Shown: positions 51,791 through 61,527, numbered from the stretch's first letter. The stretch: 64,000 nucleotides of DNA from Ornithinibacillus gellani (GCF_003730295.1 NZ_QTSZ01000041.1:62001-126000); one strand, 5' to 3'. Translations and numbers: made by a program. The notes: a model not told the origin generated them from the sequence alone.

Positions 51791-51832
51791 AAAACACGAT
51801 TTGCCCAGATTGGGCAAGTCGTGTTTTTTTAT
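51791..51832 (+). terminator. terminator after CofE-like gene
   Basis: AAAACACGATTTGCCCA pairs with TGGGCAAGTCGTGTTTT, followed by T. Confidence 0.88.
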
Positions 51833-51868
51833 TTAGTGCATTGAATCGGTTGGATTGTTGTTGTCTGG

Positions 51869-52036
51869 CGCGCGAGTTGGGATGCTTAACGCGCGAGTAT
51901 CAGCATTCGACGCGCGACTTCAGGACATTGGTGCGCGAGTTCACCTCGGTGGCGCGCGAGTTCGCCCAGTTGGCGCCCGACTTTACCCGGTTGGCGCGCG
52001 ACTTTTACACTTCCTTGCGAGACCTCACTCAGCTGG
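51869..52036. repeat. 21-bp tandem repeat array B
   Basis: Eight units at exact 21-base spacing (51869, 51890, 51911, 51932, 51953, 51974, 51995, 52016). The first ten bases, (C/T)GCGCGA(G/C)TT, are conserved; the rest varies with a final TTGG in several. Same family as array A at 30916. Part of a 425-base gap with no credible gene. Confidence 0.85.
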
Positions 52037-52085
52037 CATGACTCCTCTCCGTCCCTACCCACTTTACAAAAGTAAAATAGTTATT

Positions 52086-52107
52086 GAAATCGGAAACTGC
52101 CGATTTC
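52086..52107. repeat. hairpin after array B
   Basis: GAAATCGG and CCGATTTC pair around AAACTG, the counterpart of the hairpin after array A. Confidence 0.7.
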
Positions 52108-52209
52108 GTGCCTTATATTACACTTCTTTCATTTCTGATTTTAAATCAATGGCAACTCGATTTGCTTTGCTTTAAGATAGAGGTAAGTTTATAGAACGGG
52201 GTGTTCCCT

Positions 52210-52905
52210 ATGTTTCGCATTCTGTTGATTGAAGATGATCGTAGTTTATTTAGTGAAATTAGCGAGCGGCTGTCGCAATGGTCCTATGATGTGTATGGCA
52301 TCACAGATTTTAATCTGGTCATGGAGGAATTCACGGAGATGAAGCCGGATTTGGTCATAATAGATATTCAACTGCCTAAATTCGATGGGTTTCATTGGTG
52401 TCGATTAATACGTTCCCATTCCAATGTGCCGATTCTTTTCCTATCCTCGCGTGAACATCCGACTGATATGGTGATGTCCATGCAGCTTGGGGCAGATGAT
52501 TTCATCCAAAAACCTTTTCATTTCGATGTGCTCATAGCGAAAATTCAGGCTGTGCTTCGTCGTGCCTATAATTACAATACAGATCAACAATTAGAGGTGC
52601 GCACATGGTGTGGTGCGACAGTCAATTATGTAAAAAATACAGTGCAAAATAATCACGGTGAAATAGAATTAACCAAGAATGAAATGTTTATTCTACGTCA
52701 ACTCATTGAACAAAAAAATAAGATTATTAGCCGTGAAGCATTAATTAAAAGTCTATGGGAAGATGAGCGCTTTGTAAGTGACAATACGCTAACAGTAAAT
52801 GTGAATCGACTGCGCAAAAAACTAGCAGCACTACAGCTTGGTCAATTCATTGAAACAAAGGTCGGACAGGGATACATTGCATTGGAAGAGGAGCACAGTT
52901 TATGA
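52210..52905 (+). CDS. bceR: BceR-like OmpR-family response regulator
   Basis: Product of 231 residues: receiver with acidic pocket EDD (8-10), phospho-acceptor Asp52 (VIIDIQLP) and Lys in IQKPF, then a winged-helix output domain (NEMFILRQLIEQ, TVNVNRLRKKL). ATG 52210 follows ACGGGGTG; GTG 52201 is the other option. Overlaps the kinase gene by four bases. Controls the ABC genes downstream, which have a matching operator. Confidence 0.88.
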   Translation: MFRILLIEDDRSLFSEISERLSQWSYDVYGITDFNLVMEEFTEMKPDLVIIDIQLPKFDGFHWCRLIRSHSNVPILFLSSREHPTDMVMSMQLGADDFIQKPFHFDVLIAKIQAVLRRAYNYNTDQQLEVRTWCGATVNYVKNTVQNNHGEIELTKNEMFILRQLIEQKNKIISREALIKSLWEDERFVSDNTLTVNVNRLRKKLAALQLGQFIETKVGQGYIALEEEHSL

Positions 52906-53906
52906 TTCGCCTGTTTTTAAGAGAACGGCTTAGTTGGATTTTATTTTTCATTGGCTTGCAAGGAGTCACTTTGCTGATCGCATATATCGATCCAACGCTT
53001 TCCTTCGCATCCATTGCATATATTGTCTTTTTAGCTACCCTTATGTTTATTGTCTTTCTTTTTATTCGCTATCATCAAGAAACACCTTTTATTAAAAGTA
53101 TCCGTGATTGGGATCGTCATTCCAACATGGATGATATCACACCAGGAAATAGTCCGTATGAGCACATTATGGAGTCCGTCGTCTTGCAGCAGATGCAGGA
53201 TGCTCGGAGGGAAGTGGATAAAAACCGAACAGAACTTGAACAGGAAAGAGATGATTTAACAGCATGGATCCATGAAGTGAAGACACCTTTAACAGCTATG
53301 CAGCTCATGCTGGATCGGTTAGACGACAATAAATTAAAATCCCAGCTTCAGGTGGAATGGTTGCGTATCCATTTGCTTTTAGACAGCAAGCTTCATCAAA
53401 AGCGGATGCCCTTCATTCAAAACGACCGCTACATTGAAGCGACAGAACTACAGCCATTCATTTATACCGAAATTAAATCTCTTCAGGCTTGGTGTATGCA
53501 AAAGCGGATCGGTTTTGATATTGAGTTAGAGGAAAAGGAAGTGCTGACGGATGGCAAATGGCTCGGCTTCATGTTACGACAGTTGCTAACGAACGCGATT
53601 AAGTACAGTGAGGGCACAGATATTCACATTCATTCCTATAAAAAAGCCGACCATACTCACCTAACCATTCGTGATGAAGGTCGGGGCATTGACGAAAAAG
53701 ACCTGCCCAGAATTTTTGATAAAGGATTCACCTCAACCACCCACCATGTCGATCAAGCATCAACTGGAATGGGGCTTTATTTAACAAAGAATATCGCGAA
53801 TTCCTTACATATAAAAATAAAAGTAGAATCTCAGCCCGGTGTGGGGACAACCTTTTGTTTAACCTTTCCGCGCAAGAATGATCTCGTCCATCTAACAGGC
53901 GTGTGA
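52902..53906 (+). CDS. bceS: BceS-like intramembrane-sensing histidine kinase
   Basis: Product of 334 residues: two membrane helices (about 12-30, 38-56) with hardly any external loop, as in BceS-type kinases that sense through their ABC transporter. The H-box is WIHEVKTPLTAMQ (about 125-137); N, G1 and G2 boxes are LLTNAIKYS, DEGRGI and GMGLYL. ATG 52902 overlaps bceR. Confidence 0.9.
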   Translation: MIRLFLRERLSWILFFIGLQGVTLLIAYIDPTLSFASIAYIVFLATLMFIVFLFIRYHQETPFIKSIRDWDRHSNMDDITPGNSPYEHIMESVVLQQMQDARREVDKNRTELEQERDDLTAWIHEVKTPLTAMQLMLDRLDDNKLKSQLQVEWLRIHLLLDSKLHQKRMPFIQNDRYIEATELQPFIYTEIKSLQAWCMQKRIGFDIELEEKEVLTDGKWLGFMLRQLLTNAIKYSEGTDIHIHSYKKADHTHLTIRDEGRGIDEKDLPRIFDKGFTSTTHHVDQASTGMGLYLTKNIANSLHIKIKVESQPGVGTTFCLTFPRKNDLVHLTGV

Positions 53907-53919
53907 CAATAATGTCACA
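53902..53919 (+). promoter_or_regulatory. BceR-type operator ahead of bceAB
   Basis: TGTGACA-ATAA-TGTCACA, a perfect dyad containing the TnACA-N4-TGTnA pattern of BceR-type sites. It overlaps the bceS stop codon and lies 87 bases before bceA, so bceAB has its own inducible promoter. Confidence 0.7.
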
Positions 53920-54005
53920 TGCCTTGTTATTTTGTTCGGACAATCGAAGGAAGAATAATAACCTATACGTTAAGATAAAGATATCAACCAAAGGAGTGTT
54001 CGGAA

Positions 54006-54767
54006 ATGACAATTCTACAAGCACAAAAAATATATAAAAGCTATGGAAATAAACTGAATCGACAAGAGGTTTTAAAAGGAATCGATATGGAGGTGGGAGA
54101 AGGTGAATTCATTAGCATCATGGGCGCGTCCGGTTCAGGAAAAACAACATTGCTAAACGTGCTTTCTTCCATTGATAAAGTAAGTCAAGGGTCCATTCAG
54201 ATTGAGGGGAATGAACTGACTGCGATGAAAGATCAGCAGCTGGCCACATTTCGAAAAAAACATCTAGGCTTTATTTTTCAGGATTATAATCTCTTGGATA
54301 CCTTAACGGTAAAAGAAAATATCCTGCTGCCCTTAACGATTCAAAAGGTTTCCAAAAAAGCTGCTAACAGTATGTTTCAAGCAATTGCTGAAGAATTAGG
54401 CATTTATGAAATCAAAGACAAATACCCAAATGAAATATCCGGGGGACAAAAGCAGCGTACCTCTGCAGCACGTGCCTTTATTCATGAGCCAAGCATCATT
54501 TTTGCAGATGAGCCAACTGGTGCTCTTGATTCCAAGGCGGCTTCTGATTTACTGAATAAACTAAGTGAAGTAAATGAAAAACGAAAAGCAACTATCGTTA
54601 TGGTTACCCATGATCCGGCTGCTGCAAGCTATTCGTCTCGGGTCATTTTTATTAAAGATGGGCAGATTTATAGCCAATTAAACAAAGGCGGCGAAACAAG
54701 ACAATCCTTCTTTAAAGACATCATGAAAACACAAGGTGTGCTCGGGGGCGTTCACCATGACAATTAG
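54006..54767 (+). CDS. bceA: BceA-like ABC ATPase
   Basis: Product of 253 residues: Walker [10 protein letters not shown] (about 39-47), signature [13 protein letters not shown] and Walker [13 protein letters not shown]. The C-terminal extension after the H-loop ([14 protein letters not shown]) is typical of BceA-type ATPases. ATG 54006 follows AAAGGAGTG. Partner of the 647-residue permease. Confidence 0.92.
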   Translation: MTILQAQKIYKSYGNKLNRQEVLKGIDMEVGEGEFISIMGASGSGKTTLLNVLSSIDKVSQGSIQIEGNELTAMKDQQLATFRKKHLGFIFQDYNLLDTLTVKENILLPLTIQKVSKKAANSMFQAIAEELGIYEIKDKYPNEISGGQKQRTSAARAFIHEPSIIFADEPTGALDSKAASDLLNKLSEVNEKRKATIVMVTHDPAAASYSSRVIFIKDGQIYSQLNKGGETRQSFFKDIMKTQGVLGGVHHDN

Positions 54768-56700
54768 ACAGTTGATTTATCGTAATTTCAAAAAGAATTT
54801 AGCAACCTATTATTTATACGTTTTTGCTTTATTATTTAGTGTGGCACTTTATTTCGCGTTTGTTACGTTGCAATTCGATCCATCCATGGATGAGACGGCA
54901 GGTACAATTAAAGGTGCTGCAGCTATTAAAGTTGCATCTGTTTTGCTCATTGCGATTGTCGGAGTCTTTCTCCTTTACGCCAATACACTATTCATCAAAC
55001 GGCGAAGTAAGGAAATAGGATTATACCAGCTTATTGGCATGACAAGACGACAAATTTTCAATATGCTAAGCGTTGAAAATATGCTGCTTTATTTTACATC
55101 CTTGTTCATCGGCATATGTATTGGATTTGCGATATCCAGATTCATTTTAATGATATTAATAAAAATTACTGGTATCGAAGCGATTGCGAATTTACATTTT
55201 TCAACAGATGCATTGATTCAGACCGTAATTGTCTTCACTATCATTTTTGGTTTTATTTCATTGATGAATTGGATCTTTATCCGTCATCAAAGCATTTTAA
55301 ATTTATTTCGGGTTCGTTCTAAAACAGAAGCGAAGATTGGTAAAGTATCCTTTTTCCAAATCCTTATCGGTATACTTGGGATTGCGCTCATTGCATTTGG
55401 GTACTATGTTTCCTCCAGACTCTTTAGTGGAGATGCCACCATAGAGCGATATTTATTCTTTGCCATGTTACTTGTGCTGGCCTCTGTTATTCTTGGGACC
55501 TCTTTATTTTATAAGGGATCGATTACCTTTATTTTCTTTCTCATCCGGAAGAAAAAAGGCGGCTACTTATCTATCAGGGAAGTGCTCTCTCTGTCATCCA
55601 TCATGTTTCGGATGAAATCCAATGCGCTATTGTTAACGATTATTACGACCGTGTCTGCATTAGCGATTGGACTATTGTCACTTAGCTATATTTCGTATTA
55701 TTCCGCAGAAAAAACAATCTATGAAGCTATCCCGAATGATTATGCAATTGTGAGCCACGAGGATGGCATGGCATTCAGCGCGCTATTGGATGACCATGAT
55801 ATTGCACACACGACAACAGAAGTCGACTTCACCATTAGCCATGCCGATTTACATGACGTGCTGGGAGAACATGCAGAGGATTTTGGTTTTAAAGTAAATG
55901 ATACGCCTATGATTGTAGTTAGTGATAAAAATATAGACACAATCGATTTGCAGGACAACGACACGGTATTTATTAATTACAGTAGCTCTATCATGAATAT
56001 ACTCACATTCAACGATACTGGTACCGTTCAATTGTCTGGAAAATCAGATGCCCATGACTTGAAATATCAAGGTTTGGAAGAAGTTTATATCTTGCCATTT
56101 CGAATTACATCAGGCGGCTTTCCAGTGGCAGTTGTGTCTGATTCCGTCTTTCACGAGCTGCAAGCAGATGAAGACCCTGACTTGGAACCCTTTTTCCAGG
56201 ATTTTGTAGGAATTGATTTGAAGGACAAAGCAGATGTCGACGAAGCGGAAGAACTTTTCCACCAAGATATCAGTCAATATGCAGGAAATGAATCACGTAC
56301 TGCTTCCTTCCAGTATCAAAAGGAAAACATGGGTATTACGATGTTTGTCGTCGGTTTTCTCGGACTTACCTTCCTCGTTACATCCGGATGTATTCTCTAC
56401 TTTAAACAGATGGGTGAAAGTGAAGAGGAAAGGCCAAATTATACCATTTTACGAAAACTAGGCTTTACAACGAAGGATTTACTTACCGGGATTAAACGCA
56501 AGCAGCTATTTAACTTTGGGATACCACTCGTTATCGGGCTTTGCCATAGTTATTTCGCCGTTAAATCCGGTTGGTTCTTTTTCGGAAATGAAATGCTGAC
56601 ACCAACCGTCATTGTGATGCTGATCTATACAGCGTTGTACTCGATATTCGGCTTCTTATCGGTACTATATTATAAAAAAGTAATCAAATCCGCACTTTAA
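54757..56700 (+). CDS. bceB: BceB-like peptide-antibiotic ABC permease
   Basis: Product of 647 residues with ten predicted helices and one large external domain (about 320-520) between helices 7 and 8, the layout that binds bacitracin- or lantibiotic-lipid II complexes. The start [15 protein letters not shown] is characteristic. ATG 54757 overlaps bceA by 11 bases. With bceRS and bceA it forms a flux-sensing resistance module; which antibiotic it recognises cannot be read from sequence. Confidence 0.92.
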   Translation: MTIRQLIYRNFKKNLATYYLYVFALLFSVALYFAFVTLQFDPSMDETAGTIKGAAAIKVASVLLIAIVGVFLLYANTLFIKRRSKEIGLYQLIGMTRRQIFNMLSVENMLLYFTSLFIGICIGFAISRFILMILIKITGIEAIANLHFSTDALIQTVIVFTIIFGFISLMNWIFIRHQSILNLFRVRSKTEAKIGKVSFFQILIGILGIALIAFGYYVSSRLFSGDATIERYLFFAMLLVLASVILGTSLFYKGSITFIFFLIRKKKGGYLSIREVLSLSSIMFRMKSNALLLTIITTVSALAIGLLSLSYISYYSAEKTIYEAIPNDYAIVSHEDGMAFSALLDDHDIAHTTTEVDFTISHADLHDVLGEHAEDFGFKVNDTPMIVVSDKNIDTIDLQDNDTVFINYSSSIMNILTFNDTGTVQLSGKSDAHDLKYQGLEEVYILPFRITSGGFPVAVVSDSVFHELQADEDPDLEPFFQDFVGIDLKDKADVDEAEELFHQDISQYAGNESRTASFQYQKENMGITMFVVGFLGLTFLVTSGCILYFKQMGESEEERPNYTILRKLGFTTKDLLTGIKRKQLFNFGIPLVIGLCHSYFAVKSGWFFFGNEMLTPTVIVMLIYTALYSIFGFLSVLYYKKVIKSAL

Positions 56701-56707
56701 ATGATTA

Positions 56708-56755
56708 AAAACAGCATCTACTACCAACGTTAGCCTGAAGTAGATGCTGTTTTTC
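56708..56755. terminator. bidirectional terminator bceB/niaR
   Basis: AAAACAGCATCTACT pairs with AGTAGATGCTGTTTTT around a 16-base loop. Confidence 0.85.
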
Positions 56756-56759
56756 ATGT

Positions 56760-57296
56760 TCAAGATGGGATTAGTATGCCCGCCCGTTCAAGTGCTTGAC
56801 AGGCGGCGATAATTTTTTCCATGGAATCTGCCTCTAACGTATGTAAATGGATTCCCTTCGTCAAGGTCGATAAATAAGCCGCCTCTGTTTCCGTAATTCG
56901 TTGCACAAATTGGTCGACTTCCATTCGATTACCAACCATAACGGAAGCAGTCAAATCCCCATACACCGCATGCTCAACAATGACATCCTTCACAAAGACA
57001 CCGTGATCAACGAGTACATACAGCTCTTCCTTTGTTTGTTCCGGTGTATGCTGGCACACAATAATTTGTGTACAAGCTGCAGGCTCAGCTTCCCGATCAA
57101 CTAGTAAATATCCTTGGCTCGTTGCAATTATTGGTATTTTCTTTGCTTTCATAATGGAAACATCCTGTACAATCACCTGCCTGCTAACACTGGTTAACTG
57201 AGCAAATTCACTTCCTGTAATCGGATGGTCTGCATTGGTTAATCGTTCCAAAATAAGTTGTTGCCTGTCACTAGAAGACATCTTTTTCTGAATCAT
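56760..57296 (-). CDS. niaR: NiaR (YrxA) niacin-responsive repressor
   Basis: Product of 178 residues: helix-turn-helix of the HTH_11 type (about 8-60, GSEFAQLTSVSRQVIVQDVSIMKAK) and the 3H domain (about 75-178) with its three conserved His in VDHGVFVKDVIVEHAVYGD and GIHLHTLE. Represses NAD biosynthesis and niacin uptake when nicotinic acid is present. ATG 57296 follows AAAGGTGGAG. Divergent from nadC; likely regulates the nadC-taxi-trap operon. Confidence 0.9.
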   Translation of the reverse strand: MIQKKMSSSDRQQLILERLTNADHPITGSEFAQLTSVSRQVIVQDVSIMKAKKIPIIATSQGYLLVDREAEPAACTQIIVCQHTPEQTKEELYVLVDHGVFVKDVIVEHAVYGDLTASVMVGNRMEVDQFVQRITETEAAYLSTLTKGIHLHTLEADSMEKIIAACQALERAGILIPS

Positions 57297-57427
57297 GCTG
57301 CTCCACCTTTCCCGTAACTTCTTTCCCTTGCCCCTATTATAGCAATACAAACAGCTATCGACAGCTTCTATCCATCAATTATAAAAAAGATACTTGTTAT
57401 TTCCAGCATCTTGTGTAAATATAGATG

Positions 57428-57440
57428 ACAAGACACTTGT
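57428..57440. promoter_or_regulatory. candidate NiaR operator
   Basis: ACAAG-ACA-CTTGT, a perfect 5-3-5 dyad with the GACACTTGT core expected of Bacillus NiaR sites, lies in the niaR-nadC intergenic region. A related ACTTGT half is at 57391-57396. Match to the NiaR consensus is from memory. Confidence 0.5.
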
Positions 57441-57549
57441 TAATACATATTAAGTTTTGTCTTATGTTTCATTCAAACACTGGGAACATCGTGTTTTACA
57501 TGTGAAATATTTCACAACTACAAGGGGTTACAAGAAAGGGAGAATCAAC

Positions 57550-58437
57550 ATGAATCCAATCAAATTAAGAAACAAGCTTGCAGAATTTTTGGCGGAAGAT
57601 ATAGGGGATAAAGATGTAACAAGTACGTCCATCTTTCCTGCTGGGCAAATTGGTAAAGGCGTAATGGTCGCCAAAGAAGATGGTGTCCTTGCTGGGAGCG
57701 ATTTTATACAAATTGGATACCAGCTATTGAATCAAAGCATTCAAGTCGAACGCTTTGTCACGGACGGTTCAATGGTAAAACAGGGGCAACCCATCGCGGA
57801 AGTAACAGGTCCCATGGCTCAACTATTAACAGGGGAGCGTGTCATCTTAAATATCTTACAGCGAATGAGCGGTATCGCAACGATGACCGCCAATTATATT
57901 GCCGTCCTGGATGATCCAGCTATCCATATTTGTGATACGAGGAAAACCATGCCTGGACTGCGCATGCTTGATAAATATGCGGTTACATGCGGTGGTGGAA
58001 AAAATCATCGATTCGGACTTGATGACGGGGTCATGATTAAGGACAATCACATTGCCTTTGCAGGTTCCATCACCAAAGCGGTAGAAAAGGTACGAGAAAA
58101 AATTGGTCATATGATCAAAATAGAAGTGGAGACAGAAACGGTGGATCAGGTCCGAGAAGCTGTTGAAGCAGGCGTGGACATCATCATGTTTGATAACCGT
58201 TCCGCTGAGGAAGTACGTGCTTTGCGTCCACTTGTCCCAGCACATATCATTACCGAGGCTTCCGGCAATATCACATTGGATAACATCGCCACTTACAAGG
58301 GAACAGGTGTCGACTACATTTCACTTGGATGCCTCACCCATTCCGTGCAGGCATTGGATATAAGCCTAAATGTGGAAATAAGTGAAATGCCAGCAAGTAA
58401 ACAGGGAGAGAAAGCACATGCAAAAAGCATTCTATAA
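57550..58437 (+). CDS. nadC: nicotinate-nucleotide pyrophosphorylase (quinolinate phosphoribosyltransferase)
   Basis: Product of 295 residues. NadC joins quinolinate to PRPP, giving nicotinate mononucleotide and CO2. Motifs: AEDIGDKDVTS (15-25), ILNILQRMSGIAT, ICDTRKTMPGLRMLDKYAVTCGGGKNHRFGL and IKIEVETETVDQ, with the catalytic Lys, Arg and His present. ATG 57550 follows AAGGGAG. nadA and nadB, its usual operon partners, are absent; a TAXI receptor and TRAP permease follow instead. Confidence 0.95.
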   Translation: MNPIKLRNKLAEFLAEDIGDKDVTSTSIFPAGQIGKGVMVAKEDGVLAGSDFIQIGYQLLNQSIQVERFVTDGSMVKQGQPIAEVTGPMAQLLTGERVILNILQRMSGIATMTANYIAVLDDPAIHICDTRKTMPGLRMLDKYAVTCGGGKNHRFGLDDGVMIKDNHIAFAGSITKAVEKVREKIGHMIKIEVETETVDQVREAVEAGVDIIMFDNRSAEEVRALRPLVPAHIITEASGNITLDNIATYKGTGVDYISLGCLTHSVQALDISLNVEISEMPASKQGEKAHAKSIL

Positions 58438-59437
58438 ATATATTGTCATCAGCACCTTACTACTTCTACTTGCCGCTTGTAGTGGAATAGATTCGCCTAA
58501 AACAAAAGCAGCAAAAAACAATACATCAAATGATGCAATAGAGGCCATGATTATTGGCGGACGAACCGGTGGAGCCTGGTCTGTGTTTTCAGAAGGAATC
58601 GCTGAATCTATTCGCCGCCAACAGGACGGTTCCATCGTTACCGTTGAACCTGGCAGCATTGTGGAAAATCCACCAACTGTTGCAACCAATAAGGTTTCCT
58701 ATGGGCTATCTTATGCCATGACTGCTTTTGCTGCTTATCATGGTACGGAACCCTATCAGGAAGCTTACACGGATTTGCGGGCAATCAGCGTTGTCATTCC
58801 GGCCAATTATTATCAATTCATCGTACGGGCGGATGCTCCTTATGACACATTAGATGAAGCAATTCAGAACAAAGCACCGATACGCCTAGCTGTGGACCAA
58901 CAAGGCTCTGCTGGAGAAATCATTACCCGTACCATCTTGAAGCATCATGGCATCGATTATGAAACGATTGTGTCCTGGGGCGGAACCGTCGATCACTTAA
59001 GCGGTGAAAAATCGTTCGAGCTCATGGCAGATAAACGGATTGATGCTGCAGCAGATGCACTTTCCGTACCCTCCAGTGATATTTTAGAAGCAGCTACCAC
59101 CATGGATTTAAAGCTGCTTGCTTTGGAACAGGAAACCATTGAGGCTGTTGCTGCCGAGATCGGCATGCTCCCAGGAGTCATCGCTGCAGGTGGTTATGAC
59201 TTTCAGACGGAGGACATCGGCACTGTCAATACACCTGTCCTTTTGATTGTGAACAAATCTGTTCCAGAAGATAAAGTATATGCCATTACCAAAGCGATTT
59301 ATGAAAGCTTTGATTACTTACATACGGTACATGAGGAGTTTCGCAATTTATCGGCAGAAAACATGGCAGCAGTTGGCGATATCCCGTTGCATCCAGGTGC
59401 AGAAAAGTTTTACAAAGAAGAAGGAATGCTGAAATAA
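58418..59437 (+). CDS. TRAP transporter solute receptor, TAXI family
   Basis: Lipoprotein of 339 residues: lipobox LAAC (Cys21), then the TAXI fold beginning MIIGGRTGGAWSVFSEGIAE and including GSIVENPPTVATNKVSYGLSY, RLAVDQQGSAGEIITR and DAAADALSVPSSDI. ATG 58418 lies inside the end of nadC (20-base overlap), so co-translation is likely. It should bind the ligand outside the membrane for the fused permease encoded next. Linkage to nadC and niaR points to an NAD precursor as ligand. Confidence 0.85.
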   Translation: MQKAFYKYIVISTLLLLLAACSGIDSPKTKAAKNNTSNDAIEAMIIGGRTGGAWSVFSEGIAESIRRQQDGSIVTVEPGSIVENPPTVATNKVSYGLSYAMTAFAAYHGTEPYQEAYTDLRAISVVIPANYYQFIVRADAPYDTLDEAIQNKAPIRLAVDQQGSAGEIITRTILKHHGIDYETIVSWGGTVDHLSGEKSFELMADKRIDAAADALSVPSSDILEAATTMDLKLLALEQETIEAVAAEIGMLPGVIAAGGYDFQTEDIGTVNTPVLLIVNKSVPEDKVYAITKAIYESFDYLHTVHEEFRNLSAENMAAVGDIPLHPGAEKFYKEEGMLK

Positions 59438-59488
59438 AGTGAAACTTCAATCAGTGGGGGTCTTACAGCCAGTTTACCTGTGATAAAA
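59437..59488 (+). repeat. deleted copy of the two-hairpin repeat inside the operon
   Basis: Begins AAGTGAAACTTCAATCAGTG at the last base of the TAXI stop codon, then jumps to CTTACAGCCAGTTTACCTGT and ends CTGTGATAAA. This equals the 154-bp unit at 63167 with everything between its two GTGGGG runs removed. Confidence 0.75.
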
Positions 59489-59582
59489 CTTTCATGTTAT
59501 CAAGCACATACCGACAATAGTCAGTGTGTTGAAATCTGTAAGACCAGGAACGACTAGACAAGACAGAAAAGAGGTTTGAAAT

Positions 59583-61523
59583 TTGCATATCAACAAGCAT
59601 TTAGCCGGTATCCTTCAAATGGGACAAAAACGCCAACTAACCGGGGTGCATCTCGGTTGTTTTTCCTTACTTGCATTGCTCCTATCCTGCTATCAGGTAT
59701 GGTCCGTTATTTGGGGACGATTGGATCCTATGAACCAAATGGCTATCCATTTAGCGGGTATTCTTGCAATTGCCTTTTTACTTTATGGTTCCTCCAATCA
59801 CAAAAGACCACGTTTATTAGACTATATTGCTACAAGTCTTGCACTAGCTGCCGGTATCCATTTCACCATCTATGCAGAATGGTTTGCAACGCGTATCCCG
59901 ATTATGGAAGCTTTACGCCCTATAGATATCTTTTTCGGCTTGGTATTTGTCTTATTATCTTTGGAAGCAGCACGGCGAACCATTGGCTTGCCTATTGTTC
60001 TCATTGCTGGTGTGGGCATTGCTTATGCCTTATGGGGGCATCATTTACAGGGTATTTTTGGCCATCGTCCATTTACGAGTGTTGAGATATTGGATGATAT
60101 CGTCTATAGCTTCAATGGATTATGGGGTTCTCCGATATCGGTTGCAGCCTCGTTCGTATTTATGTTTATTTTATTTGGTGCGTTTCTCAATCATGCTGGA
60201 GCGGGGGAGTTTTTCTTCCAGCTTTCTACTGCTATTGCTGGACGCTCTAAAGGAGGCGCTGCAAAGGTAGCGGTGCTAGCAAGTGCCTTATTTGGCTCTA
60301 TTTCCGGTAGTCCAACAGCCAATGTCGTTACAACTGGCAGCTTTACGATTCCCGTCAGTAAAAAGACAGGCTATCGTCCAAGCTTTGCTGCTGCAGTGGA
60401 GGCAGCAGCATCTACTGGAGGAAGTATATTACCACCAATTATGGGGTCTTCTGCTTTTTTAATGGCAGCCATAACCAATATTCCGTATGGTACGATCGTG
60501 ATTGCCGCAATTTTGCCAGGAATATTATATTACGTTTCTCTATTATCGATGGTCCATTTAGAAGCAATGAGACTTGATCTGCCGCGGACATCAGCTGAAG
60601 AAATCCCTAAGCTCGGCACTGTTCTGAAAAGCGGCTGGCAATATTTTATACCGCTTGTCGTGCTCATTGTATTTCTCGTATTAGGCTACAGCGCTTCCCG
60701 TACTGGATTTTATGCGATTTTATCCATTATTGCGGTAAGCTGGCTTCGAAAACACACCCGTATGGGCTTCCGAAAAGTAGCGACAGCAATGGTAGATGGC
60801 GCACGATCTGCCATCCCTGTATCGACTGCCTGTGCTGCAGCAGGACTAGTAATAGCAGGTATCATGTCAACCGGTCTAGGTGGAAAGCTCACAAGTATTG
60901 TCCTCCATTTAACGGCGGGAATGTTATTACCAACCTTACTACTCGTGATGTTGATTTGTATCATTCTCGGCATGGGCATGCCAGTTGCAGCAGCATATAT
61001 TTTAACGGCAATGCTTGCTGCACCCGCACTCATGGAGCTTGGTGTATCCAGTTTATCTGCCCATCTATTCATTGTATATTTTTCAATTTTCTCAGCTATT
61101 ACACCACCTGTTGCAGTAGCGGCCTTTGCTGCAGCAGGGATTGCAGATGCCAATCCAAATCGCGTCGGCCTGGAAGCATTACGGCTAGGAATCGTTGGCT
61201 TTATCGTGCCATTTTTATTTGTGTTTGAGCCAGCACTCTTACTAGACGGAACACCTGTTGAAATCAGCATTGCCATTATTACTGCTATTGCAGGTATTTT
61301 AATGCTTTCAGCAGGCATCATCGGCTGGCTAACGATGAAAACGACCTGGTGGGAACGAATATTGCTCCTCATCGGTGGGTTACTTTTTCTAATCCCCGGT
61401 ATCTTATCGAAAAGTATTGGAAGCCTGTTCCTGCTTTCCATTTATATCATTCAACACCGAAAAGTACTTGTGAACAAACGCTCTACAGCACTTTGGCAAA
61501 AGGAAAAAATAAATCAGATTTAA
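59583..61523 (+). CDS. TRAP transporter fused permease (4TM plus 12TM)
   Basis: Product of 646 residues with about 16-18 helices: the small DctQ-like part (about 20-120) and the large DctM-like part (about 120-646) are fused, as is usual in TAXI systems. DctM signatures include SGSPTANVVTTGSFTIP, STGGSILPPIMGSSAF and GMGMPVAAAYILTAML. TTG 59583 lies eight bases after AGAGG. Uses ion gradients, not ATP. The 145-base gap from the receptor gene holds the repeat remnant. Confidence 0.9.
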   Translation: MHINKHLAGILQMGQKRQLTGVHLGCFSLLALLLSCYQVWSVIWGRLDPMNQMAIHLAGILAIAFLLYGSSNHKRPRLLDYIATSLALAAGIHFTIYAEWFATRIPIMEALRPIDIFFGLVFVLLSLEAARRTIGLPIVLIAGVGIAYALWGHHLQGIFGHRPFTSVEILDDIVYSFNGLWGSPISVAASFVFMFILFGAFLNHAGAGEFFFQLSTAIAGRSKGGAAKVAVLASALFGSISGSPTANVVTTGSFTIPVSKKTGYRPSFAAAVEAAASTGGSILPPIMGSSAFLMAAITNIPYGTIVIAAILPGILYYVSLLSMVHLEAMRLDLPRTSAEEIPKLGTVLKSGWQYFIPLVVLIVFLVLGYSASRTGFYAILSIIAVSWLRKHTRMGFRKVATAMVDGARSAIPVSTACAAAGLVIAGIMSTGLGGKLTSIVLHLTAGMLLPTLLLVMLICIILGMGMPVAAAYILTAMLAAPALMELGVSSLSAHLFIVYFSIFSAITPPVAVAAFAAAGIADANPNRVGLEALRLGIVGFIVPFLFVFEPALLLDGTPVEISIAIITAIAGILMLSAGIIGWLTMKTTWWERILLLIGGLLFLIPGILSKSIGSLFLLSIYIIQHRKVLVNKRSTALWQKEKINQI

Positions 61524-61527
61524 GTAC

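Noticed and set aside
51841-52175. Open frames (66 and 106 codons) across array B as genes
   Set aside because: The open frames arise from a 21-base period (multiple of three) lacking stops; no ribosome binding site at their starts.
60710-61441. 243-codon ORF antisense to the TRAP permease
   Set aside because: Shadow frame; the permease on the plus strand has all DctM motifs.
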